DNA of 5,273 nucleotides. Source: Acidobacteriota bacterium (GTDB lineage: Bacteria > Acidobacteriota > Terriglobia > UBA7540). The position numbers and the translations under genes are program-made. Positions 4,705 to 5,273 of the stretch are shown in pieces. Location of the stretch: the NCBI GenBank assembly GCA_021789565.1, contig JAJYJL010000719.1, positions 1-5,273 on the forward strand. Direction: 5' to 3'. The notes beneath the pieces are model-generated. The model was given only the letters and a program-made list of their open reading frames with translations, was not told where the DNA came from and did not search any database. Every line of letters begins with the position of its first letter. Position 1 is the first letter of the stretch.

Positions 4705-5273
4705 ATGAAGCTGAAGGACCGCGTAGTCGTTACCACGGGTTCCGGCCAGGGAATCGGCCGGGCCACTGCAATCGAGTTCGCAAAAGAAGGCGCCCGTGTT
4801 GTCATTGCCGACATTGATCTCCCCTCCGCGAACGAAGCGGTGAGAAAGATCGAAGCCAGCGGGGGAACAGCCATTGCCGCTGCAACTGACGTTTCTGACC
4901 CTGGCAGTGTCAAAGATCTGCTATGCCTGACCCTTGAGAAGTTTTCGCGCGTGGACGTCCTTTTCAACAACGCGGCAATTCAGGTCAATAAGACCGTGGA
5001 AGATACCACCGTTGAAGAATGGAACCGCGAGATTGGCGTTAACCTGGGCGGGGTGTTCCTCTGCTCAAAGTTTTTCATTCCGGAGCTTCGCAAAACCAAG
5101 GGATCAATTATCAGCATGTCGTCGGTCAACGGCTTCTTTGTCGAACCGATGTGCGCAGGATACTGCGCCACTAAGGCTGCTATTATCGGGCTCACCAAAG
5201 CAATGGCCATCGACCATGGAAAGGATGGTATCCGGGTAAACTGCATCTGCCCTGGTTATATCGATGCCGGCCT
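4705..5273 (+). CDS. SDR-family NAD-dependent dehydrogenase, C-terminus beyond the window
   Basis: The first 189 codons of a classical short-chain dehydrogenase (usual length about 250) are present. The ATG at 4705 follows AAGGGAGGA by four bases. The Rossmann motif is TGSGQGIG (11-18). Asp36 at the end of the second strand indicates preference for NAD over NADP. NNAA is at 88-91. The catalytic set is complete: Asn113, Ser140, Tyr153 and Lys157 (YCATK). Residues 183-189 (PGYIDAG) are the usual loop after the sixth strand. Members of this group oxidise sugars to lactones (glucose-, fucose- or arabinose-type dehydrogenases) or reduce keto acids and 3-oxoacyl groups. Next to a mutarotase-like protein and a sugar-acid dehydratase, the sugar-oxidising role is the best guess (inference). 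It is the last gene of the visible rightward cluster, and no defect is seen in the part present. Confidence 0.95.
   Translation, partial: MKLKDRVVVTTGSGQGIGRATAIEFAKEGARVVIADIDLPSANEAVRKIEASGGTAIAAATDVSDPGSVKDLLCLTLEKFSRVDVLFNNAAIQVNKTVEDTTVEEWNREIGVNLGGVFLCSKFFIPELRKTKGSIISMSSVNGFFVEPMCAGYCATKAAIIGLTKAMAIDHGKDGIRVNCICPGYIDAG

Noticed and set aside
229..5273. CRISPR arrays, insertion sequences, tRNA or rRNA genes
   Set aside because: No regularly spaced repeats, transposase motifs, terminal inverted repeats with target duplications, or RNA gene signatures are visible on either strand.

Overview
The window looks like a piece of an acidobacterial chromosome (inference). The strongest taxonomic clue is the leftward gene at the left edge. 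It begins with a signal peptide followed by a carboxypeptidase-regulatory-like (Cna-B/CarboxypepD_reg) segment of the 'GQITG..YDPS...PGATV.VTNEATN' type, which is typical of the large Oar-like TonB-dependent receptor families of Acidobacteria. Base composition is moderately GC-rich, apart from one very AT-rich patch at about 300-375.

Layout. Positions 1-228 (minus strand) hold the start of the TonB-dependent receptor gene. Positions 229-584 are a divergent regulatory region with two related 19-bp palindromic boxes, each lying over a plausible -10 element of one of the two opposing promoters. From 585 rightward everything is on the plus strand: a broken IclR-family regulator (585-946), a short degenerate stretch with start/stop overlaps at both ends (943-1120), an intact IlvD/Edd-family sugar-acid dehydratase (1117-2841), a truncated class III aminotransferase of the glutamate-1-semialdehyde aminomutase type (3015-3545), an intact aldose-1-epimerase-like protein (3599-4600) and the first 189 codons of an NAD-type short-chain dehydrogenase (4705 to the right edge).

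How the genes fit together. The mutarotase-like protein, the SDR dehydrogenase and the sugar-acid dehydratase match three steps of a non-phosphorylative (oxidative) sugar pathway: anomer interconversion, oxidation of aldose to aldonolactone, and dehydration of the aldonate to a 2-keto-3-deoxy acid. The receptor next door could import the sugar or its oligomer, and an IclR protein would have been a fitting local regulator. The actual sugar cannot be told from this sequence.

The oddest feature is that two genes (IclR and the aminotransferase), and possibly a third between them and the dehydratase, have good beginnings and then lose their middles, while the dehydratase and mutarotase between and after them are intact. 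The IclR gene keeps both ends and is joined out of frame. Either this locus is decaying by several separate internal deletions, or the assembly has dropped segments. Read-level evidence would tell these apart.
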